Assembly (NCBI GenBank): GCA_963597355.1
Contig: CAVBPR010000018.1
Span: forward strand, 128,645-192,644
Length of the DNA: 64,000 nt
DNA from: UMGS1766 sp963597355
GTDB lineage: Bacteria > Bacillota > Clostridia > Oscillospirales > Oscillospiraceae
Direction of reading: 5' to 3'
In this document: piece by piece, positions 32,006 to 41,215 of the stretch
Position numbering within the stretch: position 1 is the stretch's first letter
Layout: each line of letters begins with the position of its first letter
Program-made: the position numbers and the translations under genes
The notes under the pieces: model-generated
What the model was told of the DNA's origin: nothing
The model's database searches: none
The model's input: the letters and a program-made list of their open reading frames with translations, nothing else

Positions 32006-33187
32006 TCAATTTGCATTCAATAACATCAGGCAGCCGTCCTTGTCATATTTCAGCACCTGCAGATCCATCTTTTGATTGTTGGCGATTTCATCCATTTTAA
32101 TCTGATCGGTGACCGAGGCAACAAAGGTGTATGCAACGCCGTGACGCTTTGCCCGGCCGGTGCGGCCGATGCGATGGACGTAATACTCCTGCTCGTCGGG
32201 AACGTCATAGTTGAAAACCGCATCGACGTCGTCGATGTCCAGTCCACGGGCGGCAACATCGGTAGCGACCAGAACGCGCAGTTCACCGTTGCGGAAGTGC
32301 TTGAGGGTTTTCTCCCGGTTTTTCTGGGGAATATCCCCGTGAATCGGAGCGCAGGAAAAGCCGTGCATTTTCAGCATGGCCGCCAGACGGTCGGTCATGT
32401 TCTTGGTGTTGCAGAAGGCAATTGCCCGTTCATAGCCGCCGTTTTGGAGCAAAGCGACCATGGTGGACAGTTTTTGCTCTCTGTTGTCCAGCTCAATGCG
32501 ATATTGCTGGATGTCCGGACGGTTATTTTCCACAGGACGGACGGTGATTTCTACCGGATCCCGCTGATAGACCCAGGAAATGTCCATCACCTCCCGGGAG
32601 ATGGTTGCGGAGAACAGTCCCAGATTGCGGCGCTGAGGCATCATGTCCAAAATGCGGGTTACCTCTTCGATGAAACCCATATCCAGCATGCGGTCTGCCT
32701 CGTCCAGAGTGACGGTCTGTACGGTGTTCAGCTTGACGGTGTGGCGCTTAATATGGTCCATCAGCCGACCGGGAGTTGCCACAATAATTTGCGGCTTTTT
32801 CTTCAGTTGGGTAATCTGCTTTTCAATGGGCTGGCCGCCGTAGAGACAGGTGCAGCGAACCCCCTCTTTATAACTGCACAAAATGCGCATTTCATCCACA
32901 ATCTGGAGGGCCAGCTCCCGCGTAGGCGCCAACACCAGTGCCTGCACTGCATTGAGGTCGGGATCAATATGCTCTACCATGGGAATGCCGAAGGCAAAGG
33001 TTTTTCCGGTTCCTGTGGGTGCCTTGGCAATGACATCCTTCCATTCCAGAAGGCTGGGAATGCTACCGCCCTGCACCGGAGTGGCCATGGTGTAGCCCTT
33101 GTCCCCCAGAGCCCGCATCAGTTCCGGTGAAAGACCCAGCGAATCATAACGAATATTTTCATCAACTTCAACGCCGTTGATTTCCAT
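32006..33187 (-). CDS. DEAD-box RNA helicase
   Basis: 393 residues, a near-minimal helicase core. Motifs in order: Q motif (TPVQ), Walker A APTGTGKT (~residue 55), PTRELA, TPGR, DEAD, SAT, then in the second RecA domain ATDVAARGLDI and HRIGRTGRA. No basic C-terminal RNA-binding extension of the CshA or DbpA kind is present, so the RNA target cannot be inferred. It unwinds short RNA duplexes, for example in ribosome assembly or mRNA decay. Confidence 0.93.
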   Translation of the reverse strand: MEINGVEVDENIRYDSLGLSPELMRALGDKGYTMATPVQGGSIPSLLEWKDVIAKAPTGTGKTFAFGIPMVEHIDPDLNAVQALVLAPTRELALQIVDEMRILCSYKEGVRCTCLYGGQPIEKQITQLKKKPQIIVATPGRLMDHIKRHTVKLNTVQTVTLDEADRMLDMGFIEEVTRILDMMPQRRNLGLFSATISREVMDISWVYQRDPVEITVRPVENNRPDIQQYRIELDNREQKLSTMVALLQNGGYERAIAFCNTKNMTDRLAAMLKMHGFSCAPIHGDIPQKNREKTLKHFRNGELRVLVATDVAARGLDIDDVDAVFNYDVPDEQEYYVHRIGRTGRAKRHGVAYTFVASVTDQIKMDEIANNQKMDLQVLKYDKDGCLMLLNAN

Positions 33188-33227
33188 GCTTTTAATTCCT
33201 TTCTATGATCAAACGTAATTCCTTTTC

Positions 33228-33256
33228 ATTCTATCATAGCGTGCAGGTGCTTGCAA
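33228..33256 (-). promoter_or_regulatory. Promoter of the DEAD-box helicase gene
   Basis: Minus strand TTGCAA (33256-33251), 17-base spacer, TAGAAT (33233-33228). Confidence 0.6.
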
Positions 33257-33288
33257 GGCAACGAGGGGCCTTTTTGAGCAGAAGAATC

Positions 33289-33331
33289 TTGCCAAGTGTC
33301 TTGACAAATGTTATACTGTCACGATAGACAG
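33289..33331 (+). promoter_or_regulatory. niaR promoter with TGTC/GACA dyads
   Basis: TTGCCA (33289-33294), 17-base spacer, TATACT (33312-33317). TGTC-TT-GACA (33297-33306) lies in the spacer, and CTGTC-N6-GACAG (33316-33331) covers the start point. NiaR sites in Bacillota are built on TGTC/GACA-type half-sites (from memory), so autorepression is likely. Confidence 0.55.
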
Positions 33332-33373
33332 CTATACAAAGAAACCGATGGTGACACAAAGGAGCGGATTGTC

Positions 33374-33886
33374 ATGAACGCAGATCAGCGGAGGGAAGCG
33401 ATTTCGGATCGATTAAAGGGAGCGGACGGCCCGATCAGTGCAACGGCTCTGGCACGGGAATTTGGCGTCAGCCGCCAGATCATTGTGGGGGACATCGCAC
33501 TGCTCCGCGCAGGGGGACAGCCGATTTCTGCTACACCCCGGGGATACATCCGGGATCAGATTGGCGGCGGAGTGCTGCATACAGTTGCGGTACAGCATCC
33601 GGACTGCGAAATGGAGCGCGAACTTTTGATCTGTGTGGATAATGGCTGTACGGTGGTGGATGTTGTGGTGGAACATCCGGTGTACGGTCAGTTGGTGGGA
33701 CAATTGCAGCTGTCCTCCCGTTATGATGTGGAGCAGTTTTTAAATCGAACCCGCTCCGGCAGCGCAAAACCCCTGAGCGACCTGACGGGAGGGATTCACC
33801 TGCATCGGCTGCGCTGCCCCAGCGAGGAGGCATACCAGAGGGTATGTCAGCAGCTGGATCAGGCAGGCTTTTTGCTCAAAGATTAA
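33374..33886 (+). CDS. niaR: NiaR-type transcriptional repressor (HTH and 3H domains)
   Basis: 170 residues from ATG 33374, with AAAGGAG upstream. The N-terminal winged helix (REAISDRLKGADGPISATAL, then GVSRQIIVGDIALLRAGG) is followed by a 3H domain: HTVAVQHPD, VVVEHPVYGQLVGQL and GGIHLHRLRCP hold the named histidines. NiaR represses NAD synthesis or niacin uptake genes when nicotinate is plentiful. nadE lies 14 kb away, but no niacin transporter or nadABC genes are seen here. Confidence 0.85.
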   Translation: MNADQRREAISDRLKGADGPISATALAREFGVSRQIIVGDIALLRAGGQPISATPRGYIRDQIGGGVLHTVAVQHPDCEMERELLICVDNGCTVVDVVVEHPVYGQLVGQLQLSSRYDVEQFLNRTRSGSAKPLSDLTGGIHLHRLRCPSEEAYQRVCQQLDQAGFLLKD

Positions 33887-33904
33887 TATCGTTTAACGGG
33901 TATG

Positions 33905-33940
33905 GAAAGGTGTGCTTTTGGGGCACACCTTTCTTATTCT
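33905..33940 (+). terminator. Terminator of niaR
   Basis: GAAAGGTGTGC, loop, GCACACCTTTC, then TTATTCTTT. Confidence 0.75.
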
Positions 33941-33955
33941 TTCATGGGAAAATCC

Positions 33956-33984
33956 TTGTACCGGGAAGGGAAAGATGGTATACT
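33956..33984 (+). promoter_or_regulatory. Promoter of the miaB-mutS block
   Basis: TTGTAC (33956-33961), 17-base spacer, TATACT (33979-33984). Transcription starting ~33991 excludes an in-frame ATG at 33993 as a normal start. Confidence 0.6.
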
Positions 33985-34052
33985 GATCTATCATGGATAA
34001 TTGCGGCAATGCGCCCTTTTACAAAGGCTGCGGCCGGTTTGGAGGATTTTTC

Positions 34053-35468
34053 TTGGAGCGAAAAAATATCATGATTCCCGCGGAGGAGCTGGAGGAACAG
34101 AGAGAATACTGTTCCCGCGTGAGAGCGTTCAGCATGGATCGCCCGACGCAGCCCCTTGCGATGGTAGATACCTATGGTTGTCAGCAGAACGAGGCGGATT
34201 CGGAACAGATCCGCGGTCTGTTGGAAGAGATGGGCTATGCCTTTACGGAAGAAGAGGCAGAGGCAGATGTGATTGTGATCAATACCTGCGCAGTGCGGGA
34301 ACACGCGGAGATGCGGGTGCTGGGCAACGTAGGGGCATTGACTCACACAAAGAAGAAAAAGCCGGATCAGGTGATTTGCCTGTGCGGGTGCGCAATGCAG
34401 GAGCCTCACATGGCGGAAAAGATTCGCAAGTCCTTCCGCCATGTGGATCTGGTGTTCGGCCCCCACGTGCTGTGGAAATTTCCCCAGTTTCTCTTTGAGG
34501 TGCTGACCCGTCACGCACGGGTGTTTTCCACCGAACCCAGCGACGGAACCATTGCCGAGGGTTTGCCGGTGGTGCGGCAGGGTAATTTGAAGGCCTGGGT
34601 TTCCATTATGTATGGCTGCAACAATTTCTGCACCTACTGCATCGTGCCCTATGTTCGCGGACGGGAGCGTTCCCGCGATCCCCAGCGCATTTTAAACGAG
34701 GTGCGGCAGTTGGTGGAAGAGGGGTATAAAGACATTACCCTTCTGGGGCAAAATGTGAATTCCTACGGCAAGGATTTGGGGCTGGACATGGATTTTGCCG
34801 ATCTGCTGAAAGCCTGCAACGATATTCCCGGCGAATTTCTGCTCCGTTTTATGACCTCGCATCCGAAGGACGCAACGCAGAAGCTGTTTGAAACCATGGC
34901 GGCATGCGAGAAGGTGGCGCCTTGCCTCCACCTGCCGGTACAGGCGGGCAACGATCGGGTGCTGAAGGCGATGAACCGGCATTATGACTCTGCGCAGTAT
35001 CTGGATCAGATTCGCCGGCTGCGGGAACTGATTCCCGACATTGTCCTCACCAGCGACATTATTGTCGGTTTCCCGGGGGAGACAACGGAGGAATTCGAGG
35101 ACACCCTGCGGCTGATTGAGCAGGTGCGCTATGAAGCGCTGTTTACCTTTATTTATTCCCCCAGAGAAGGCACACCGGCGGCAAAAATGGAAGATGTGCT
35201 GAGCAAGGAAGAAAAAAGCGCAAATTTCCAGCGGCTCGTGGAGCGGCAGAACCAGATCAGCGCCGAAAAACACGCGGCCTACGTGGGAAAAACGCTGCGG
35301 GTGCTGGTAGATGGCAGGGATACTGACGGAAAGCATGCCCTGACCGGCCGCACCGATGGAGGTCGACTGGTTCATATCGATGGAGACGAGCGGCTGATTG
35401 GCGGATTCCATCGCTGTAAAATCACCCGATCTTCCAATTGGGCGCTGTTTGGCGAAATCGTAGACTAA
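34053..35468 (+). CDS. miaB: tRNA-2-methylthio-N6-dimethylallyladenosine synthase MiaB
   Basis: 471 residues from a TTG at 34053 with GGAGG seven bases upstream; ATG 34071 is the alternative. Domains: N-terminal UPF0004 with three cluster cysteines (TYGCQQNEAD, NTCAVREHA, CLCGCAMQ), the radical SAM core with CNNFCTYC (CxxxCxxC), and a C-terminal TRAM domain. MiaB adds the 2-methylthio group to A37 of tRNAs after MiaA has isopentenylated it; miaA lies 5 kb downstream in the same block. Confidence 0.95.
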   Translation: MERKNIMIPAEELEEQREYCSRVRAFSMDRPTQPLAMVDTYGCQQNEADSEQIRGLLEEMGYAFTEEEAEADVIVINTCAVREHAEMRVLGNVGALTHTKKKKPDQVICLCGCAMQEPHMAEKIRKSFRHVDLVFGPHVLWKFPQFLFEVLTRHARVFSTEPSDGTIAEGLPVVRQGNLKAWVSIMYGCNNFCTYCIVPYVRGRERSRDPQRILNEVRQLVEEGYKDITLLGQNVNSYGKDLGLDMDFADLLKACNDIPGEFLLRFMTSHPKDATQKLFETMAACEKVAPCLHLPVQAGNDRVLKAMNRHYDSAQYLDQIRRLRELIPDIVLTSDIIVGFPGETTEEFEDTLRLIEQVRYEALFTFIYSPREGTPAAKMEDVLSKEEKSANFQRLVERQNQISAEKHAAYVGKTLRVLVDGRDTDGKHALTGRTDGGRLVHIDGDERLIGGFHRCKITRSSNWALFGEIVD

Positions 35469-35494
35469 AACCCGAATAGAATAGGAGGGGGCTC

Positions 35495-38101
35495 ATGGCA
35501 AAGACAAAAGAAAAAGAACTGACCCCCATGCGAAAGCAATATCTTGAAATCAAGGCGCAGCATCCGGATACCCTGCTGTTTTTCCGGCTGGGCGACTTTT
35601 ACGAAATGTTTGACGAGGATGCCCGTATTGCGTCCCGGGAATTGGATCTTACCCTGACCACCCGCGACCGGGGAAAACCGAAGGAAGAGCAGACGCCGAT
35701 GTGCGGTGTGCCCTTTCACAGCTATCAAAGCTATCTGGCACGACTGATTGCAAAGGGCTACAAGGTGGCCATCTGCGAGCAGACAGAGGATCCTGCCACG
35801 GCGAAGGGGCTGGTCAGTCGGGACATTATCCGCATTGTCACTCCCGGAACGGTTACGGACGACACGATGCTCACTCCGGGGCAGAGCAACTATATCTGCG
35901 CCATTGCGCTGGATGACAGCGGAGTGGGAGCGTGCTTCTGCGATGTTTCCACCGGTGAGGCGGAAGTGACATCCTTCCCGCCGGACGGCGGGGTGGAGCA
36001 TCTGCTCAACGAATTGGGCCGCTTTGCTCCGACGGAGGCACTGCTGTCCCCGGAGGCGGCACAAAATTCGGTACTGACCCAATTTCTAACAGATCGGCTG
36101 GAATGCTGCTGGCAGGATGGCGGCACAGACCGTTTTTTGCCGCAGGAAGCGGAGACGCTGACAAAAAAACAGTTTCCCGCTGCGGAGCAGCTCAGTGCGG
36201 TGGCCTATCGAGCAGTGGGTGGCGTGCTGAACTATCTGTATGAAACCCAGAAGGCGGATTTAAGTTATCTCTCGACCCTGCGCTGCTATGCGCAGGAGCG
36301 GTATATGGAGCTGGATTTAACGGCCCGAAGAAATCTGGAGCTGACCGAAACGCTTCGGAGCGGAGAGAAGAAAGGCAGTCTGCTGTGGGTGCTGGACAAA
36401 ACGCGCACGGCCATGGGTTCTCGCCTGATGCGCACCTGGCTGGAGCAGCCGTTGCTGTCCCCGGCGGCCATCTGCCGCCGACTGGATGCAGTGCAGGAGC
36501 TTGTAGAACACAATGTGGAGCGGGAGGAACTGATTCTCGCGCTGCGGGAAGTGACAGACCTGGAACGCCTGATTGGCCGAGTGGTTTACGGTTCGGCAAA
36601 CGCCAGAGATTTGAGCGCTCTGGCGGTGGGTTTGGGCAAGATTCCGGATCTGCGGGAGCGCACAAAAGGCTTCCATACCGCTATGCTGGCGGAAATTTCC
36701 GGAAGGCTGGATGACCTGCCGGAACTGCGGAAAGAATTGGAGCAGGGAATTGCAGACGAGCCGCCGCTGACGGTGCGGGAGGGCGGCATGATTCGCCCCG
36801 GTTACGCACCGGAGCTGGATGAACTGAGAGAAATTCAGAACGGCGGCCGGGATCTGGTGGCCCAGATGGAGACCCGGGTAAAAGAGCAGTGCGGAATCCG
36901 AAACCTGAAGGTCAGCTACAACAAAGTGTTTGGTTATTATATCGAAGTGGCAAAAAGCCAGACCAATCTGGTGCCGGAAGACTGGGTGCGCAAGCAGACC
37001 ACGGTGAATTCAGAGCGCTACATCAATCAGGAACTGAAGGAACTGGAGCGAACCATCTTTACTGCCGGTGACAAGGCGGTGGCGCTGGAGTATGAGTTGT
37101 TTACTGCCCTGCGGGAAAAAGTGGCCCAGCAGGTGAGCGCCATTCAGGCCTCTGCCCGAGCCATTGCGGAGCTGGATGTGCTTTGCTCCTACGCCGCTGT
37201 GGCGGTGAAGAACCATTACTGCATGCCGACGGTGGACGATTCCGGCACGATTGATATAAAAGAGGGACGGCACCCTGTGGTAGAGCAGGTGTTGAAAGAC
37301 AGCTGGTTTGTGCCGAACGACACCTACATGGACGACCGGGACGATACCCTTGCGATTATTACCGGTCCGAATATGGCAGGTAAATCCACTTATATGCGTC
37401 AGGTTGCGCTGATTTGCCTTATGGCTCAGGCGGGATCCTTTGTTCCGGCAGGAAGTGCCCATATCGGCGTGGTGGATCGGGTGTTTACCCGGATCGGAGC
37501 CAGTGACGACCTGTCCGCCGGTGCTTCTACCTTTATGGTGGAAATGAACGAAGTGGCAGAAATTTTAAAGCATGCCACCAGGCGCAGTCTGCTGATTCTC
37601 GACGAGATCGGCAGAGGAACCTCTACCTACGACGGAATGAGCATTGCCCGCGCAGTGCTGGAATACTGCGCAGGGAAGAAGCTGGGAGCAAAAACCCTGT
37701 TTGCCACCCACTATCATGAATTGACCGTTTTGGAGGGCATCATTCCCGGGGTGAAGAATTATAACATTGCCGCAAAGAAGAAAAAGGACGATATCATTTT
37801 TCTGCGGAAGATTGTTCGGGGCGGAGCCGACCAATCCTACGGAATTGAAGTGGCAAAACTGGCCGGTGTGCCGGACGCTGTGATTCGCCGGGCCAGAGCG
37901 ATTTTGGAGGAGCTGGAGCAGGGCGAAGGCGTGCCGGTTCTGCCATCGGCCCGGAAGAAGCCGGAGGAGGAAGAGGAGCAGGTGTCTCTTCTGGATCTCG
38001 GTGCAGTGGAGTGCGCTCAGCGCATTCGCAATCTGGATTTAAACACATTGACCCCCATTGAGGCCATGAATCTGCTGTATGAACTGAAGGGAAAACTGTA
38101 A
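35495..38101 (+). CDS. mutS: DNA mismatch repair protein MutS
   Basis: 868 residues. The N-terminal mismatch-reading domain has FFRLGDFYEMF, whose F-Y-E wedge inserts at the mismatch. After connector and clamp domains comes the ABC-type ATPase: Walker A GPNMAGKST (~residue 624), DDLSAGASTFMVEM, Walker B LLILDEIGRGTSTYDG and the ATHYHEL switch. The C-terminus has the helix-turn-helix dimer region. AGGAGGGG lies before the start, 26 bases after miaB. Confidence 0.97.
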   Translation: MAKTKEKELTPMRKQYLEIKAQHPDTLLFFRLGDFYEMFDEDARIASRELDLTLTTRDRGKPKEEQTPMCGVPFHSYQSYLARLIAKGYKVAICEQTEDPATAKGLVSRDIIRIVTPGTVTDDTMLTPGQSNYICAIALDDSGVGACFCDVSTGEAEVTSFPPDGGVEHLLNELGRFAPTEALLSPEAAQNSVLTQFLTDRLECCWQDGGTDRFLPQEAETLTKKQFPAAEQLSAVAYRAVGGVLNYLYETQKADLSYLSTLRCYAQERYMELDLTARRNLELTETLRSGEKKGSLLWVLDKTRTAMGSRLMRTWLEQPLLSPAAICRRLDAVQELVEHNVEREELILALREVTDLERLIGRVVYGSANARDLSALAVGLGKIPDLRERTKGFHTAMLAEISGRLDDLPELRKELEQGIADEPPLTVREGGMIRPGYAPELDELREIQNGGRDLVAQMETRVKEQCGIRNLKVSYNKVFGYYIEVAKSQTNLVPEDWVRKQTTVNSERYINQELKELERTIFTAGDKAVALEYELFTALREKVAQQVSAIQASARAIAELDVLCSYAAVAVKNHYCMPTVDDSGTIDIKEGRHPVVEQVLKDSWFVPNDTYMDDRDDTLAIITGPNMAGKSTYMRQVALICLMAQAGSFVPAGSAHIGVVDRVFTRIGASDDLSAGASTFMVEMNEVAEILKHATRRSLLILDEIGRGTSTYDGMSIARAVLEYCAGKKLGAKTLFATHYHELTVLEGIIPGVKNYNIAAKKKKDDIIFLRKIVRGGADQSYGIEVAKLAGVPDAVIRRARAILEELEQGEGVPVLPSARKKPEEEEEQVSLLDLGAVECAQRIRNLDLNTLTPIEAMNLLYELKGKL

Positions 38102-38195
38102 TCGGCAAGGATCAAACCGCAGGTTGCAGAAAAAGCCCATCAGATTTCAGCCCCATTTCAACTTTGGGATTTACGATTAGAAAGAGGAACTCATT

Positions 38196-40199
38196 ATGTC
38201 CAAGATCCAACAGCTTGATCCCCATGTGGCGGATCTGATCGCCGCCGGAGAGGTGGTAGAGCGCCCTGCCAGCGCGGTGAAAGAGCTGATTGAAAATGCC
38301 ATTGATGCCGGAGCGGATTCCATCACAGTGGAGATTCAACGGGGCGGAATGAGCTACCTTCGGGTGACAGACAATGGCTCCGGTATCGAGGCGGAGGATT
38401 GCCTGACGGCATTTCTGCGTCACGCTACCAGCAAAATCCGCACGGAGTACGACCTGGAAGCCATCGGTACATTGGGCTTCCGGGGTGAGGCTCTGGCGGC
38501 AATTGCATCGGTCAGCCGGGTGGAATTGATGACGCGAACCCGGGGTGCGGCGGCAGGCACTGCACTGTTGCTGGACGGTGGAGTGGTGCGCACCCGGGAA
38601 GAGGTGGGCTGCCCGGTGGGCACGACCATGATTGTGCGGGATCTGTTTTTCAACACGCCTGCCCGGCAGAAGTTTTTAAAGCGGGATTCTGCGGAAGGAA
38701 GTGCGGTCACTGCGGTTGTGCAGCATGCGGCGCTGAGCCATCCGGAGGTTTCCTTCCGCTACCTTCGGGAGGGAAAAGAAGAACTGCATACCCCCGGTGA
38801 CGGATCGTTGAAAAGCGCGGTATATGCCGTGTTGGGACGGGATCTGGCATTGGGATTTCTGCCCTGCAAGGGAAGCGGAGAGGACATCACGGTGGAGGGC
38901 TTTGTTTCCCAGCCGGTGTGCTGCCGCGGAAGCCGCAGCAGTCAGTTCTTCTTTGTCAACGGTCGCTATATTAAGTCCCGTACCGCTCAGGCGGCACTGG
39001 AGCAGGCATATCAAAACCGCCGTATGGTGGGGCGTTTTCCGGGCTGCGTGTTGCATTTGACGACGAAGCTGAGCGGTGTGGATGTCAATGTGCACCCGAC
39101 CAAAACGGAAGTGAAATTCGCCAACGAGAAGAAACTGTTTGACGCCGTGTACTATGCGGTAAAAGCCGCACTGGATGCGCAGATGGATGCACCGAAGGCG
39201 GCACTGGAACCGGAACGAAAACCGGAACGGCCGGCAAGCCATGATACGGTAACGCCGAATCAGACTTTTTTGCGCCCCACCCCTACGGGTGGATTGGAAG
39301 GGACGCTTCGGTCTACTGCCACGGCGGAGTATTCCGCCGATGCCCCAAGGCGTAAACTGGAGGAAGTGCCCCTGGGACAGACAGTGCAACAGGAGCGTCC
39401 ACCGGAGAAGCGGCCTCCGCTGGTAATCCATCGCCATGTGGAACGGGTTATGCCACAAGCACAGAATATTTCGGCAAAATCGGAAGCTGCCCTGGTGAAA
39501 ACCGGAGAGCCGGCAGAAGAAAAAGCTCCGCCACGTCCGGCTTCTGCGCCGCCGGTTTCGGAGCAACAGTCCGTTGAAGTTTTAGAACAGCCGGTTGAGT
39601 CGGTTGAGCCGAAGGAAGAGGTCACCCCGGACACCCCATCCTGGCGCATGGCGGGAGAGGTGCTGAACACCTACATCATCGTGGAGCGGGGCGACGAGGT
39701 TTGGATGATCGACAAGCATGCCGCCCATGAGCGGATCAATTTTGACCGGCTGAAGGCAAGGCATCACAAGCCGATGCACCAGGTTTTGCTTACTCCTCTG
39801 GTGGTGCGGCTGTCGCCGGAAGAGATGGCGGCGCTGACCGAAGCACTGGACATTCTGCAGGAATTTGGCTTTGAAGTGGAGAATTTCGGTGGGAACAGCC
39901 TGATCGTGCGGCAGGCACCGGACGATCTTCCGGCAGATGCGGTGGAGTCGGCGCTGGAGGAAATTGCAGGAAAGCTGCTGACCACCGGAACCGCAGATCC
40001 GGATGCGGCGCGGGACGAGGTACTGCATACCATGGCCTGCAAGTCAGCCATCAAAGGCGGCTGGAATACCAGTCGGGAGGAATTGCTGGCCATCTGCGAG
40101 GCGGTGATGAGCGGTCAGGTGCATTATTGCCCCCATGGCCGTCCGGTGGCGATTAAAATTACAAAACGAGACCTGGAAAAGCAGTTTAAACGGGCGTGA
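38196..40199 (+). CDS. mutL: DNA mismatch repair protein MutL
   Basis: 667 residues: a GHKL ATPase domain (IAAGEVVERPASAVKELIEN, DNGSGI, GTLGFRGEALAAI), a proline/glutamate-rich linker (~335-480), then a C-terminal endonuclease domain. The nuclease motif reads DKHAAHERINFD, against DQHAxxExxxxE in the family: the last acidic residue is Asp and Gln is Lys. ACKSAIKGG and CPHGRP are intact. It should nick the strand for MutS-directed repair, as in bacteria lacking MutH. Confidence 0.96.
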   Translation: MSKIQQLDPHVADLIAAGEVVERPASAVKELIENAIDAGADSITVEIQRGGMSYLRVTDNGSGIEAEDCLTAFLRHATSKIRTEYDLEAIGTLGFRGEALAAIASVSRVELMTRTRGAAAGTALLLDGGVVRTREEVGCPVGTTMIVRDLFFNTPARQKFLKRDSAEGSAVTAVVQHAALSHPEVSFRYLREGKEELHTPGDGSLKSAVYAVLGRDLALGFLPCKGSGEDITVEGFVSQPVCCRGSRSSQFFFVNGRYIKSRTAQAALEQAYQNRRMVGRFPGCVLHLTTKLSGVDVNVHPTKTEVKFANEKKLFDAVYYAVKAALDAQMDAPKAALEPERKPERPASHDTVTPNQTFLRPTPTGGLEGTLRSTATAEYSADAPRRKLEEVPLGQTVQQERPPEKRPPLVIHRHVERVMPQAQNISAKSEAALVKTGEPAEEKAPPRPASAPPVSEQQSVEVLEQPVESVEPKEEVTPDTPSWRMAGEVLNTYIIVERGDEVWMIDKHAAHERINFDRLKARHHKPMHQVLLTPLVVRLSPEEMAALTEALDILQEFGFEVENFGGNSLIVRQAPDDLPADAVESALEEIAGKLLTTGTADPDAARDEVLHTMACKSAIKGGWNTSREELLAICEAVMSGQVHYCPHGRPVAIKITKRDLEKQFKRA

Positions 40200-40247
40200 G
40201 AATTTTTATATGCCCGTGTATCGCAGAAAGAAAGGAAGTGACCGCCA

Positions 40248-41192
40248 ATGCCACCACAGGTAATCTGTGTCGTTGGGCCGACGGCCTCGGGCAAGACCGC
40301 CCTTGGCGTTTGGCTGGCGCAAAAATATAACGGTGAGGTGGTAAGCTGCGATTCCATGCAGATTTACCGCCGGATGGACATCGGAACGGCAAAGCCGATG
40401 CAGGAGGAAATGCAGGGCATTCCGCACCATATGATCGACATTGCCGACCCGGAAGAGGACTATTCTGCCGAGCGTTATCGCCGGGAGGCAATTCTCGCCG
40501 TGGAAGACATTCTGGCGCGGGGGAAACGGCCGATAATCGTGGGCGGAACCGGATTTTATCTGGATGCGTTGCTCAATGGGCATGATTTTGCCGTTAAATC
40601 CACCGGTTGGCGGGAGAAATGGCAGGCGCGCTATGAGGCGGAGGGAATTCAGCCCCTGTGGGAGGCTCTGCAGGAGGTTGACCCGGAGTCCGCAACCCGG
40701 CTGCATCCAATGGATACCAAGCGGGTGATTCGCGCGCTGGAGGTTTGGTACGAAACCGGGGAGACGATCTCAGCCCATAATGCAGCAACCCGTTTGCTGC
40801 CCCCTCGTTATACGGCGCTGAAAATAGGACTGAATTTTGAAAACCGGCCGGATCTGTGGGAACGTATTGACCGCCGGGTGGATCAAATGGCAGAATTGGG
40901 ACTGGCAGAAGAGGTGAAAGCTCTTCTGGCAAGCGGTGTGTCTGCCTCCTGTACGGCGATGCAGGCCATTGGGTATAAGGAACTGGCCGGTGCAGTGAGC
41001 TCCGGCGGCGATCTAACCGCCGCGTTCGAGGAAGTGAAGCTCCGGTCGCGGCAGTACGCCAAGCGGCAGCTGACCTGGTTCCGCCGGGATCGGGAGACTC
41101 ATTGGTATAAATACGCAAGCGAGCCGGATGTTGCTGCACTGCATCAGTTTGCAGAACAGACGCTTCGTCAGGCCGGCATTTTATTTTCATAA
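40248..41192 (+). CDS. miaA: tRNA dimethylallyltransferase MiaA
   Basis: 314 residues. The P-loop GPTASGKTALGV, DSMQIYRRMDIGTAKP, PHHMIDIADPEEDYSAERY and GGTGFYLDALL are all typical. The C-terminal part has AMQAIGYKEL and RRQLTWFRRD-type tRNA-binding segments (RQYAKRQLTWFRRD). It transfers the dimethylallyl group to N6 of A37, producing the substrate of MiaB. AAAGGAAGTGA precedes the start. Confidence 0.96.
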   Translation: MPPQVICVVGPTASGKTALGVWLAQKYNGEVVSCDSMQIYRRMDIGTAKPMQEEMQGIPHHMIDIADPEEDYSAERYRREAILAVEDILARGKRPIIVGGTGFYLDALLNGHDFAVKSTGWREKWQARYEAEGIQPLWEALQEVDPESATRLHPMDTKRVIRALEVWYETGETISAHNAATRLLPPRYTALKIGLNFENRPDLWERIDRRVDQMAELGLAEEVKALLASGVSASCTAMQAIGYKELAGAVSSGGDLTAAFEEVKLRSRQYAKRQLTWFRRDRETHWYKYASEPDVAALHQFAEQTLRQAGILFS

Positions 41193-41215
41193 AACCCTGA
41201 AAGGAACCAATCAGC

